Positions 35,225-46,769 of a stretch of 64,000 nucleotides of DNA are shown here, piece by piece. A program made the position numbers and the translations under genes. Origin of the DNA: Aquila chrysaetos chrysaetos (lineage: Eukaryota > Chordata > Aves > Accipitriformes > Accipitridae). Positions within the stretch are counted from its first letter, which is position 1; the number at the start of each line of letters is the position of its first letter. Under the pieces are notes generated by a model, which was not told the origin of the DNA, ran no database searches, and was given only the letters and a program-made list of their open reading frames with translations. The stretch covers positions 57,318,224-57,382,223 of the forward strand of contig NC_044004.1 in NCBI RefSeq assembly GCF_900496995.4. The letters run 5' to 3'.

Positions 35225-35530
35225 AACCCACCGCAGCGTTTCATGGGGTTGTGAGGGGCGCGCGCCAGCGAGAAAGTTGGTGCTAGTTGGCTTAGTGACA
35301 TCGACACTGGCGCCAAGGTTTACCTCGCCGCTCGGCACTCCAGGTCATGCTGGTGTCTCGCCACGTGCTTACGCGCACATGGCAGCAGTGTTTACAAACA
35401 TGACCCCAGAACTCTTACGGGCAGTTATGAAAGAGCCAGCGAATGCTGCATCCCGCGCGCAAGGGTGACCTAGATTGCCAGTGCTGGGAGTGAATAGCGA
35501 GGCGCTCGTACCGAACACAGGCTCCGAGAG
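35225..35530. other. Second isolated CpG-rich patch
   Basis: It includes GGGGCGCGCGCCAGCG near 35,256-35,271 and further CpGs to about 35,520, in otherwise AT-rich DNA, and encloses module copy C. Such GC-rich islets inside a long intron can be alternative promoters or enhancers. No start-site motif is decisive. Confidence 0.5.
35342..35424 (+). repeat. Double E-box/forkhead module, copy C
   Basis: CACGTG (35,362-35,367), CACATG (35,376-35,381) and TGTTTACAAACA (35,389-35,400). The spacing is the same as in copy A (14 bp between E-box starts, 13 bp to the core). The similarity to A extends through AGGTCA on the left and CCCAG to GGGCAG on the right. Confidence 0.6.
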
Positions 35531-38500
35531 CACATCAGACATTTTAAGGCAGATGATTTTGCTCCCAAACTGTTTTGAAATATCATTGCCACCACGAGAG
35601 TTTTCCACCGTAAACTAAAAATAGCTACTACTATTAACTAGCAGGAGCGGTGGGTAAGTGATTCAGCAACCCGGGGATAGAAGTGACTGTGTTCTTCAGC
35701 ACCATAAGGCTGTTTCTGTGTTGAACTGACTCAGAAAGTACACAAAATTTTCAAAGCAGGAAGGAACTGCAAAGCTGGCTTACTTTGGCTAAAAGAAAAG
35801 AACACTGTGTGATCGTGTGGTTCCTGATTGACAGTTCCTTTTTTATTCCTTTATTAACACTTGCACTCGGGCACTAATGAATGCCTTGTAGTCAGGTTGT
35901 GACCATCCATTTAGGAAAAAGATGCCTTAGTAGTTTCAAATGACACACCTCCATCTACAAAATATTAATACCACTGTACGGCTGACTTGTTTTTTTGACA
36001 TGGGCCTTAAGAGAAAAAATGCATAGCTCAAACACCCCTTTAGCAAACCAGGCATTGTATGCTCAACTGTCAAATGTCCACATTCTGTCTTCATATATAT
36101 ATTTTTTTAAAAATCACTTTTGGACACAGTAGATGTCTACTTCAAAAAAAACAAAGTGTCCCTTCCTTACCTTTGAAGTTCTTCAAAGAAGTTTGTATTG
36201 TACACCAAATTACTCTAAAGCAGTTCCTTCCTAGAAGTTAGTAGTTTATTGTAAAATGGAAGTACGTGGTCAGACGATTAGTTTTTGACAGATTCTAGCA
36301 TTCTTGAAGTTTTCTCAGAAATACATGTATGTGGAGGAAGACAGGCTACATAACTGTGAGTGGCTGCCAAAGATAAACAGAGCTTTCTTGAAAAAGCTGC
36401 TAAACTAGCAAAAATAAGCCATGCTTGTTAATAAATCACTTCCAGTTTTTACTTTTGGAATCAAAGAGTTTAATCCCAGCTTTGCAAAAGCCTACTAAAT
36501 GGTGAAGGATTTTTTTCCCCTCCCAAATAGAAAGATTGACCTTTCAGAAGCAGATGAGATGGTAGAAAGATGGTAGTTCTATTTTATATTAGTTACTATG
36601 ACACATCTCAGTGTTTGTAAATATCATAATGACAACACCCTTAGGAAAGATACACTGCAAGCTTCTCTGTGCCTCTTCTCCAATGCAATTCAATCCCATT
36701 ACTGAATAAAACTTCAAAAAGTCCATAGTCTTTGCCTTTTCCATCCATACCCATGGCAGCCTTGCATTAAAGTTGTCAAAGCTCCTGCAGTGTTTTTTCA
36801 CTATGTAAACAAAATAAAACAAGAGAGGCTGACATGTGTCCACTCTGGCCTGGGCACCAACTCATTTCATGTGGTCAGATAGCTCTAACCTGAGCAGGTG
36901 AAGTGCTCTGCAGGTCAGCCTCTGACCCATCGCTGGTTTTGTCCAGTCTCCTAGCTGATTTTTAATGTTGCATTCGGAACGTGAGCAAATGTGCTTGCGT
37001 CGGTTATTGATGTCTTTTCACTGCTGAATGTTCATTACAATGTTCATTACACTGTATATAATAGACTTAGAAATAAGAATGGGAGTACTGAAAATAGGTC
37101 ACTGCTGTGTTCCTATTTTAAGAGTTCTTTGTGGCATTTCTCCTGCCTGAGGAAAGCAAATCCACCTTACTGTGAAACTGTACAAGTATGGGCAGACTTG
37201 GAGAAAGGAGAACTAGAGCCTTACTATGAAATCTTCTCTAAATGTATATAGCTTTTTTCCTGGATACATCATTGTACATCTTCTGGAGTCTTTCTCCAGA
37301 AACCCTGAAGCGCTTTTTAAAATGTTCTGAATCAGAAAGTACTGAGGTTTACAAGGACTGGTTTATTAGTATTTATGATGTCTGTAGGCTTTACCAGTAC
37401 ATTTAACTTAACCAGCGTAAGATCTATACAGATACACAAATTCTGTGTCTGGTGCATCTTTGACTCAGAGAATCTTCTTATTGTTACCGTTTATGATATT
37501 TTCTTACATTATACGAAGAGCTGCTTTTAGTCACCCAATGAAGAGAATATAAGGAAAGAAATGCTGCTTATGATGAAGATTATTTTATTCAGTGCTTTTA
37601 GTTGGGGCAAGATGGAAGCAAATAGTGTAAGATTACCATTGTATGCTACAGGGTGAATACCACCATTGTGTCAGTTTAGATGAGTATCTCAAAATAAATA
37701 CAGACTCTGTCGTGGGTTTGTCCTCTAGGTAAAAATGTAATGGAAATCTTGTTTAACAAGTTCAGTGAAAGGCACACCTAAAGTTTAATTATGCCTTCAG
37801 ATGCATGGGTGCAATTCTTACTAAAGAGTTTTACCCAACTACCAGAGAACAGACTTGGAACTTTTGATTTTTCTTATACTTAGAACGTATGTCAATCAAT
37901 AATCATGTCAGTGCATGGGGAAAAGAATCCCTTGGCATAATAAACAACTATCCCCAGCCATAGCTTTCTCTGCCACATGTGTGTGAGAGAGCACGAGAGA
38001 TTATTCACCAATTTATCATTTTCTGCCAATCCCCTTCTCCCCCCTGCCCCTTCAAAAGCCGATCTACCAAAAAAGCAGGGGGAAATGGAGAAGAAATGAA
38101 ACAGCGCCTGTGGTATTTACCTGAGGGACTTTTCATTTATGTCTCTTGGAGCTGGGAATCTTGGATGGGATCTGAATTGCACTACCAAAATTTGCAGCAC
38201 TGAATGAGGCAGCGGGAGGACTCCCTGACCCAGGAGGTAGACAGACAGGGACCACATTGTTCCTCTGTCTCTCTTACTCATTGCTTTCTCAGCAGAACAC
38301 AGTTCCTTAAGAGACCAACTGCTTATTCTTTTTGTGCACAGAGAAGAAAACATACAGAACACCTGCTGGACAATACATTAAGTTACGTTAACAACTGCCC
38401 ACAGAACTCAAAGGCAAGGTAGGAACATGCAACAGGCCTGCAGAATACCTGCTCAGCACAAACCACAGGCAGAAAATGCTTCCCATCACCCTACTTAAAA

Positions 38501-39340
38501 CCAAAACAAGTCCTGTTAATTCGAGAGTCACAAGAACTACAATGTGTGCAAAAGAGAACAAAAACAATGAAAGGAACAAGGAGTATTTTAGATTTTTACA
38601 GTACTGGGGAATGTATGGGGAAAAATGCCCAGAGATGTTCTTAGGAAAGCAAGAAAATCCCACTTTATAAAGGTTAAAAAAATAAAAGTTGGCTGAGCCA
38701 TGCCAGCATTGGCTCTTCTTCATGTTCACAGGATTAAACCAGTGAGGTGCTGATGTTTCTTCCCATGTCTTTCAGTACTACAAGAAACACTACTGTGCTT
38801 TGCCCACCAGCCTGCCTTTGGCCATGGCCAACCTCCAAACCTTCAAAATACGACGAAACCCCCGTTTCTAGAAGCCAAATTATACATCAGTGAAGAAAAC
38901 AGCCTTTGTTATGGAACAGGCAAACAGCAGAAACCCTGATTTATGAATTCAATAGAGATACACTAGAAGCAGCAGAAATCAGTCCTTCTCTTCTACTCAT
39001 GTTCCACTATCCTGGCAGCTTTTTTTTTTCCCTAATTATTTTTCCTTGCCGTAGGTCCACGAGTGTGGAGAGAATGGGTGTCTCAAGCATGGCAAATACT
39101 GTGAAACTCCACAAAAAAGAATGTCGTGCTCTGGTGTGAAGTTTTGATGTGGAAAACTGGGGTTTGTTTAATTTGGGGGGAAAGAGTGGTCAGTGTCTTC
39201 CCTTTGTGAGCCCCTTATGGCCTGTGCAGATTTGCTTGCACCCTTGTCCAGGAAAATTCTCACCAGGATATTCTAAATGGAGTTTCCCTGTACCAGTGCA
39301 CAGCAGTGAGAAAGATGGACAAGTTATTCCTAAAAGTTGT
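35530..39340. other. Probable intronic DNA, no exon recognised
   Basis: AT-rich unique sequence. It includes a perfect 12 bp tandem duplication at 37,027-37,050 (unit AATGTTCATTAC). No frame with domain-like content was seen. Confidence 0.5.
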
Positions 39341-39344
39341 ATAA

Positions 39345-39562
39345 AATAACCATGGAAGAGACCATTTAATCCATCTTCTTCTCCCAAACCAGATAAATCG
39401 TAACTGTCACTTTTGACAAATACTTGGATAATCTGCTCTAGAAGACCTGTGCTAGTGGAGATTCTGTATTCTTCCAAGTCTTCTCATTTTGATCAACTTT
39501 TTTCTTTTTGGACAGATACAGCATTCCAGCTGAGGCCTTGCCAAGGCTGAGAAGAAAGGTAA
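39345..39562 (-). mobile_element. Possible old CR1 fragment (antisense)
   Basis: GGAAGAGACCATTTAATCCAT near 39,354 (shortened here to GGAAGAGACCATTTAA) resembles the antisense CR1 tail 'GGAAAAGACCTTCAAGATCATC'. ACAGCATTCCAGCTGAGGCC (about 39,518) resembles the downstream CR1 words 'ACAGTACTCGAGGTGTGGCC'. The two match in the right order, with a large deletion between them. The copy is heavily decayed. Confidence 0.45.
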
Positions 39563-39569
39563 CTTAATG

Positions 39570-41125
39570 CCTGACAAAGCACACAAACAGGACTATAGCC
39601 TGTGCAAAACTTGCCTTTTTCTCAAAAGGATTGACGTCAACTCTTCAGCTTGATATTCACTGTAACGCTGGGAACTGCTGTTCCTCATTCAGTGTTTGTG
39701 CTCACAATTGGTCCTGCCTTCTGAGACATTGCCCTTGGGTTACCAATATGAGAAACCCCAGAAGAACTTCAGAAAAAAAAGCTAGTGTGTGAAAACAGAG
39801 AAGTTGGTGTCATCAGGGAGGAGGAAATGCATACCGGGGGAATCTTAAAATAAGTAATCACACATTTTTGTGAGGGTCTGGTGATCCACTAGACTGTGAA
39901 TTTCTTGGACGAGGACCGTGTCTGTGTTACCTGGGCACACTGCCGCTATTCCATGCATAATGCAAAGAGTTCTCTCCCGCAGAAGAAGATCTGGACAATA
40001 TCATGAACAGCTTAGTGTAGGCACTTGCTCAATGTGGCAGTAAAGAGGAGTGGGAAAAACAGATGCAATACAGTATGTAATCTTAGTAGTATGTACGGTT
40101 TTGTTAAGCTGTAGTGGATGGAGATAGAAGTGTGTTTCAGAGAATGAAAAACACTAGAAAAGATGTGTCTTGAGCTACAGTGCCAGAGGTGTGTGCTTTT
40201 GCCATGGGAAGATCTGAATTCTCCTCCTCTTGTTCCAGTGAAGTTTTCAGATGAAATTTGCAAATTATGAGTGTTCCCATGTATTCTGACTCCAAATACA
40301 ACAGCCTGTGCTGGGTCCGGGCCTCAAAACAGGCAGCACAGAAAGAGGGAACAGGAAGTAGAGCACAGTGAAAATAACATTGGAGGGTCAGCTAGATACC
40401 ATATGTTAAAGGCAGAGACGGGCTCTCAGGAGCTTACCTTTGGCTCTCTAGCACAGTTTGAAGAAAGAGAGTATTTGAAGAAGTAACAGCCAACATATTT
40501 CAGACTGCTGAAAGGAAACAAATATGATTGGGTGTGCTTAATCTAAGGACCTTGCTGTTACAACCTGTTGCTGATGCAGGTTATTCTGTAAGTAGCAGGC
40601 ATTTCTGTGAATTAGGACAACGTCCCGGCTCTATCCTTAGGATAGAATCTGTAGGGGGTTTTAAGTCTCATGGGTTTGGCTATAAGCTGGAGGTTGGCTG
40701 AATGCATTACTGAGTGTTTATACCTTTCTCTGAGGCATCTGCCCTTTAGCAGACTATGATAAAAACAGACAGTTGTTTGCTCCAGTGTGGCACTTCTCAG
40801 CTGCTGCTGGCTGTTTCCCTGTGTGCTCCCTCCTCTAAAGACTTTGCCACAGTAGGTCTGAGAGCACTGCTACAAAAACAGGGTCAAGAAAATATGTTAT
40901 TAGGAGGAACATATACAAAGTGACCACCTACCCCAAGAAGCTATTTTCTTCATTTGTTTGTTTTTGCAACACCCAGTTGTAGTTTATGCCACCAGCAGCT
41001 AGTGTGGTCACTTTAACAGTTCTTTCTAAAGCAGTGGCATGAACTGTTAAATTATCTAAAAAGAGCAAACCAGTGTTGGGGGTTTTTTTAAAGATTAGAT
41101 TGAAGGAACAGGAAAAAGCTCTCTC
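39570..41125. other. Probable intronic DNA, nothing recognised
   Basis: Unique-looking AT-rich sequence. No exon, RNA gene or repeat of note was seen. Confidence 0.5.
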
Positions 41126-41129
41126 CTGT

Positions 41130-41310
41130 AGTTCTCTCCTTTTGTTTCTAGTTTTAATATTTAATGAACATGTGATATTGTTTTAAGCTAGTCCTGATGG
41201 TCTTGTGAAGTTAATATTTAAAGCAGATGGCTGCAGTGCTTTAATAAGATGGTTACTATAGAAACACAGCACTGTGAAAGCAATAGTTTCTGTAATGCAT
41301 GGTCTCCTCA
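41130..41310. promoter_or_regulatory. Candidate enhancer with RFX X-box
   Basis: GTTACTATAGAAAC (41,252-41,265) fits every constrained position of the RFX X-box palindrome GTTNCYATRGNAAC. Just upstream are CAGATGG (E-box, 41,224-41,230), TTAATATTTAAAG and CTTTAATAAG. X-boxes occur in promoters and enhancers of ciliary and neural genes. RFX binding is inferred from the motif alone. Confidence 0.4.
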
Positions 41311-41319
41311 CTAAACATT

Positions 41320-43560
41320 TTAAAGACTTGATCTACGTGTAGCAGACCCGAAGAGGACTAACCAAGAAATGGAAAAGAAAGATATTATGCCTGTGTGGAG
41401 TATTTAGTTCAGCTGGGGTCTACTTAAACCTAGCTGGATAGCTAACATTTTTGTGGCTTGCTAAAGAGCTGCTTGAAACAACATGAAACGTGAGAAGAGA
41501 GATAAGCAAAAATATTGATGGAGGAGATGACTGTGGGCAGGAGACATCATTTCAGTTATCTTTTTTTGGAAGGTGAGTTGGACTCAAGCATTAATACAAA
41601 CAAATTTAAAAGCACAAAACACCCACAAACAGCTAATACACCCAAATATTTACTTTGCAACCCTCAGGCTTTTTTTTTTACTTCATCCTTGCATATCTAA
41701 TGTTGCCTATCAACACACTTGTTGCAGCCTCCTGCATGGGGAAGGACATATTGTGTACTCTCAGGGATTTGGGCTTTTTATTACTGCTTCTAGTTTTTCT
41801 TTATTTTGCCAAAACTGTTTTAAACTGTTTTAACCTGAAAGTACCTAAATTCCTCTGCATGTGCCAAAGAATTTTATAGGCTATGACACAGACTTTAGAA
41901 ATCCTTTTAAAATGTTAATTATATATATGAATATGAGTTTGCACTAAATCAGGAAATTCAGGGGGGTAAATGGCAGTCTTTTTGGAAGGGTTACTGGTTC
42001 TGCTGTGCAGAACTGGGCAGGAAAGTGCTGCCTCATCTGCCTATGTCTCTCCCTCCAGGGAATTAAGAAGTAGTTTTCAGCAGTCACAGAGGATGAGTAC
42101 ACAGAGATACCGGTTGTAGAACTGTAGAAACTATGAAGCAAAGAAGGTTTCAAAGCAACAGTAACCTGATGTAAAGATAGCACTTGTGAGAAATATCCAT
42201 CCTTTCATAGAATCTGGGCATCCTGCTGGAACTTTTATCTTGTGGTATAGCTAGCAAGAGTGCTGACCTGAACTAGGTTCAGAGAGAACTGGAGACAACC
42301 TGGGCATTTTCTTTGCTTCATCCTTTCTCTTGTTTCTTTCTGTTCTAAACTCAGCAGGTGTTTGTGCTTGCATGTTTTTGCTTCCCCTTGCACTTTAAAA
42401 CACCTAAGCTAGGCAGGCCCAGTTGCAGGGTTTGCTGCTTTTATGAAGCTGAACACATCACCATTCAAATAGAAAGAAAGAAGGGAAAAAAGCTGTGAGA
42501 AACACTCAACTAATAGGGTTTTCCTCTACCCCGAGACTTAATTTGTTTTATCGGTTCCTGTTTCTGTATGGTCATATCTGATTCCTCTACGGGCTTTTTC
42601 TATGACTTAAAACTTTCAAAGGAGGAAAACCACATATGATCTAAAACACCTCCTGCCTTTCTGCTTTGTCACTATGGTCCTCATCACTATCATCCTCTAC
42701 AAACAAGTCAAAGCACATCTTGCCTACTTTGCACTGTCCTTCAGTTTCTTTCCTTGGAAACATTCAAATACTATACCTCATCTCACTTGTGAGGCTTAGC
42801 CTGCCTCATTCCTGGTTGTATTTTTCTTTCTCTCACCCCTGCAAAGTATTACTGTGAGCAGCACTGCCCACAAATGTGCAAGTTGAGCAAGTCTAGAAGT
42901 CAGAGGTATTCCCTGCCCTGCTATACGTATTGTTTGCTTTGGTTTAGATGTATTTGTAGCGCAGCAGTAGAGCTATAGACAAATACTCTGAAATAAATAT
43001 CAAGCCCTTATTCATGAAACTCACTGTTTTAGATAGTTCTTCAGTACAGTACTCGTGTTCCATGGATAAGGAAACTTACCTTCAGACTTAGTCCACACGC
43101 ATTTACACGTACACTAAACACACAGGCATAGCACACAAAACCAGACATAGTATCTCTGTCTCTATTTTCATAACAGGAATATTTTTAGGCATGACAGATA
43201 TTATGAAGGAACTCTGCCCAGCTGCACACAGGATGGATGGATGGAGCAGGCTATTTTAGGTTATTACATAGCAGTTCTCAAAAAAGAAAGCTTTGTAGCA
43301 TGCAGACAAAAGCTTACCAGGGAAATCTGTCCCTGGGACACTAGCATAAGGAGCCCTAGGGAAATGGGTGACCCTGTGGTCTATATGTAGATTTTGCCCT
43401 AGACCCACTTGGTGGCCTCAGGAGGGCTTCCTTGATGCATGAGCACCTCTTTCCAGTCCTGGCCTATGAGTGCTGCTCTGCGTAGGACTGTAGTCCCTGC
43501 ACTGAAATGCTTTTTTCCCCTTTTCTCTTCATTATCTGTAGACCTGAACATGAGCGCTTT
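41320..43560. other. Probable intronic DNA, nothing recognised
   Basis: AT-rich unique sequence with a short GGAT tetranucleotide run near 43,231-43,244. No exon or RNA gene was recognised. Confidence 0.5.
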
Positions 43561-43568
43561 TCCACAGC

Positions 43569-43650
43569 GATTGTTAGTTAATCTCACAACTAATGTCATT
43601 GACTGCAGTGGGATCACATGTGGTTTTAACTGCATCCATGTAAGAAACTC
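43569..43650 (+). repeat. Inverted-pair repeat, left copy
   Basis: It shares with 44,174-44,250, in opposite orientation, the words TTAGTTAAT, CACAA, the 19 bp exact core GACTGCAGTGGGATCACAT (43,601-43,619) and CTGCATC. The wording resembles amniote interspersed elements built around 'ATTGACTTCAATGGGA', so it may be an old DNA-transposon-type or SINE fragment. The family was not identified. Confidence 0.6.
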
Positions 43651-44173
43651 ACAATATAGCCCCTTTGGGAAGAAACAGGTAACAGTGAGGGGAATCAAAA
43701 GTACATTATATATCCTTACAGTGTCTAATGGAAGGAGGCCCCTAGCTCAGCTGAGGCCTGAAGACATTGTTGTGGTACATAAATAGCACATAAATACTTT
43801 TTCTGTATAATCTGTTAATTATTTGTAAGTGCAAATAGTGGGCAGAGGTGCAAAACTCAGAACCCCACCAAGTGAGACAGTGTAAAATTGAGAAAATCCT
43901 TGCACCCTAGAGCTTAAAATACTGCTTTTATGGTAGAATACAAGCATCAGAAGAGGCAGAGAGCTCTTTGTAGGAAGATAACAATGGAAAAAACCAAATG
44001 CAGGCTTAGCACAGCTTGCAATAGTAACATTTTGCCACTTGTCTGTGGTGCAGTGGCTTATTGTTCACATGAGCAGAAGCAGCAAAAAAGTCTGATGATC
44101 ACAACCTCTGGGAGTACTGCTATTGCGATTATCTCAGAGCACTATCTGCGTTAGTCCTAAAGGGCTGGAAATC

Positions 44174-44250
44174 TTTTACGTTGATGCAGCCATAATTAAA
44201 TGTGATCCCACTGCAGTCAGTGGAGCTATTTGTGGAATTAACTAATCACT
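44174..44250 (-). repeat. Inverted-pair repeat, right copy
   Basis: Reverse-complement relative of the left copy, with the exact 19 bp core at 44,200-44,218. The arms are separated by about 520 bp. If transcribed together they could fold into a long imperfect duplex. Confidence 0.6.
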
Positions 44251-44259
44251 GGTATGAGT

Positions 44260-45342
44260 AAGGGGCTCATAAGTCAGGCAGTAGTTACTGTGGGAAACCT
44301 CTGTGGGTTAAACTGAAAGCTGTTCAGAAATGTTGATATTTAAATGGCAGACACAGTAGCTCAAGAACATGGGGAATAAGAAACTCTGCTTCTAACATTT
44401 CCTGGCATATGACAGTTTTGATAAGGGGATTACTCTAAACAAAATTCTCAGTCTCAAGCATGTTCATAGCTTTAATTAGACCAAGCATAGATGGAAATTT
44501 GCAGTCTGCTCAACCTTCTATTTAAATCTCTGCTATGTTCCCTTTGCACACCTGTTTGAAATAAAGTGTGAGTGGAAAGAATAACCTCGTGGTGCTCTTT
44601 GAGGCTTTCATTGTACAAGATAGGTGGCTGTGTCTGGGTAAGCTTAGTTACTTAGTGTTTAGAGTAATTTTTTTACTAGACAACTGGGATCTGTGTGTGG
44701 AGAATGCTTGTTAGTGGGTGCAGCACGCAACTGCAAGTAAGGAGCTACAAGAGGATACTGTAACCTAAGTAGCGTGAAGACTCTCCACTAGCTAAGTCTC
44801 ATAAGTTGCCACAATAATATGCATCTAATATATAATCCTGTCCCAGTTCTGTCTGTAAATTATATTTGAGTAAAAAAATACACTGTTCACTCTTCTAAAA
44901 TCACAAATTTGAATGTTACAAGCTAAGGGGGTTACTTCTGATAGGTGGGACCTACCCTCATAGGTGAAAATGTGAATATCAAGTCTTTAAATGCAATTTC
45001 ACATTAACTTTACAATACATTCTGTGTTTGCTAAAGGAGGTCTTAAGTTTGGTTAATTTTGAAAAAACTATATGCAAGGAGGCTGAAGATCCTTACTACA
45101 AGATAAAAATTCACCATTGTGGGGTAAAATTAAAGGTCTGAAGTGGCAGCTGACAGATTATGGCATCGCAAGGATTATGCAGCTGTACCCACCACACCTA
45201 CCAGCCTGACGGAGGAGACCACAAGCTGCGAGCTATGTTCTAAATTACAGGCGTTGCATATGTGCTGACACTCTTTTTATACGTAAATTCTGAAAAGACC
45301 TTCTCATAAGAAGATGTAACCACATAAGAAGACTCTTGATTT

Positions 45343-45373
<31 letters not shown>

Positions 45374-46655
45374 TATGCTCCTTAAACGCCCCTGCTACAC
45401 TCCTATAAAAATGGTGCTTTTTCGAACTTAATCCTAAAGCCACTGAAGCAACTGAAACAAATCTGATTTCAGTGATCTTGGGATCAATTCATTAAATTTG
45501 ATTAAGCAAATGCTGCCCAAGTGTAAGGATATGAAGAACTGCATTGACTTTACATTAGAAAGCTCCCATTAAAATCCCACCTGAATTGTGTTTCTAATCA
45601 GCCCACCAACCTTTGGGATCAGTTTCTGATGGCTTATATTTTAGCAGCAAGCTTGCCTGGACACTGAGTATTCTCTTTTCTCTGCCTGCTGACTTCCCTT
45701 CTCCCCCTTCTCCCTCCCCCGTATTTACTCTGTTCTTTTCCTATCAGTATGTGCCACTTTACTGTACATTGTGCAGTTACATTACCATTTATCTGATCGA
45801 GCTGAAAGCCTAGATCTTTCTCTGTAACTTTTGTGAGCCAAACTTTAAAAGCTTCTCCTTCTCCTCCCCCTCCCAGATCCCTTCAGGGAAGAAGCAATAT
45901 GAACAAGAATACGCACAGATCGCTCAAGAATACAAATTATGTTCTGAACAGAAAGTTGGCTCATGCACGCCAATTACTTGTTATAAAGAATAAAACATTC
46001 ACCTATAGTTAACCTTTAGAGAGAATGGAAAAAATAAAGTTATTGCTTACTATATGCTATTTACTGAAGTGGCAACTGGCAGGATGAACTGTAGAGTGGG
46101 AAAAAAGGTTGCTCTAGAGGATTCTGGGAGAGTAATTCTGGGCCCGTGGAGAGAGAAAGTCTCACAGCAAAAGACAAAATTGATTTGTTGCCAGGGTGTG
46201 CAACATGGGAAGAAGAGACATGCTCAGCAGTGGTGCCTAATTGTCCTTTTTATACTTGCTGCACTGTCTGTAGTCAGGCAAAAAAAAAAGCCCAGTCCTG
46301 AGTCAACTAATGCAAACGCAGAGGAGTTTTGGCCTGCCTGGTCCAATGGCCCCACTTAAGCTTATTCCTTATGTGTGTTAATAAAACACCTGTGGTTTCG
46401 GTCACTAGGAGATGTGCCATGGATTATTTGCTTCAGAGAAAGCTTATTTCTGGTCTATCTATTAGTATGTGCCTTTTCAAAATGCTTCTGCTTTTTTGTT
46501 GAAGAGGATCCCTCTCCTTGTATTAATGCAAGTAGCAGTTGAGGCTTGCTTTATTTATTTATTTATTGTGGATTTTGCCCTCTATTGCGGGTTCTCAAAG
46601 CAGTAATATCTTCAGGACAAGATTGCATTGGCCTATAGCGGCACAACTGTAAATC
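44260..46655. other. Probable intronic DNA with simple repeats
   Basis: It contains a poly(A) run (listed separately), pyrimidine-rich tracts at about 45,680-45,722 and 45,852-45,879 that could form triplex DNA, and a (TTTA)n run at 46,550-46,567. No exon was recognised. Confidence 0.5.
45347..45372. repeat. Poly(A) run, 26 bases
   Basis: Uninterrupted run after TTATTT. No retroelement body was recognised upstream. Confidence 0.9.
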
Positions 46656-46659
46656 TGCC

Positions 46660-46760
46660 ACTCTCATTAGACAGGATTAGCATACTCCATGACTTACTAA
46701 TGTAAACATCTGGAAAAGTAATAATTAGGAGGGCAGGGGGAAGAGAAGTTGCCTGGCCAG
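46660..46760. promoter_or_regulatory. Possible regulatory element (weak)
   Basis: CTCATTAGACAGGATTAGCAT (shortened: CATTAGACAGGATTAGC, about 46,665), GTAAACATC and AATAATTAGG lie within 70 bp. These are homeodomain-type words plus one forkhead-type word. Motif content is the only support. Confidence 0.2.
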
Positions 46761-46769
46761 TAGTAAAAG

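Noticed and set aside
35695..35703. TTCAGCACC, the left half of a REST/NRSF site
   Set aside because: The right half (GGACAG at the usual spacing) is missing, and a 9 bp half-site is expected by chance in 64 kb.
46701..46712. GTAAACATCTGG resembling a miR-30 5' end
   Set aside because: No complementary arm in the flanks and the sequence diverges after the first ten bases.
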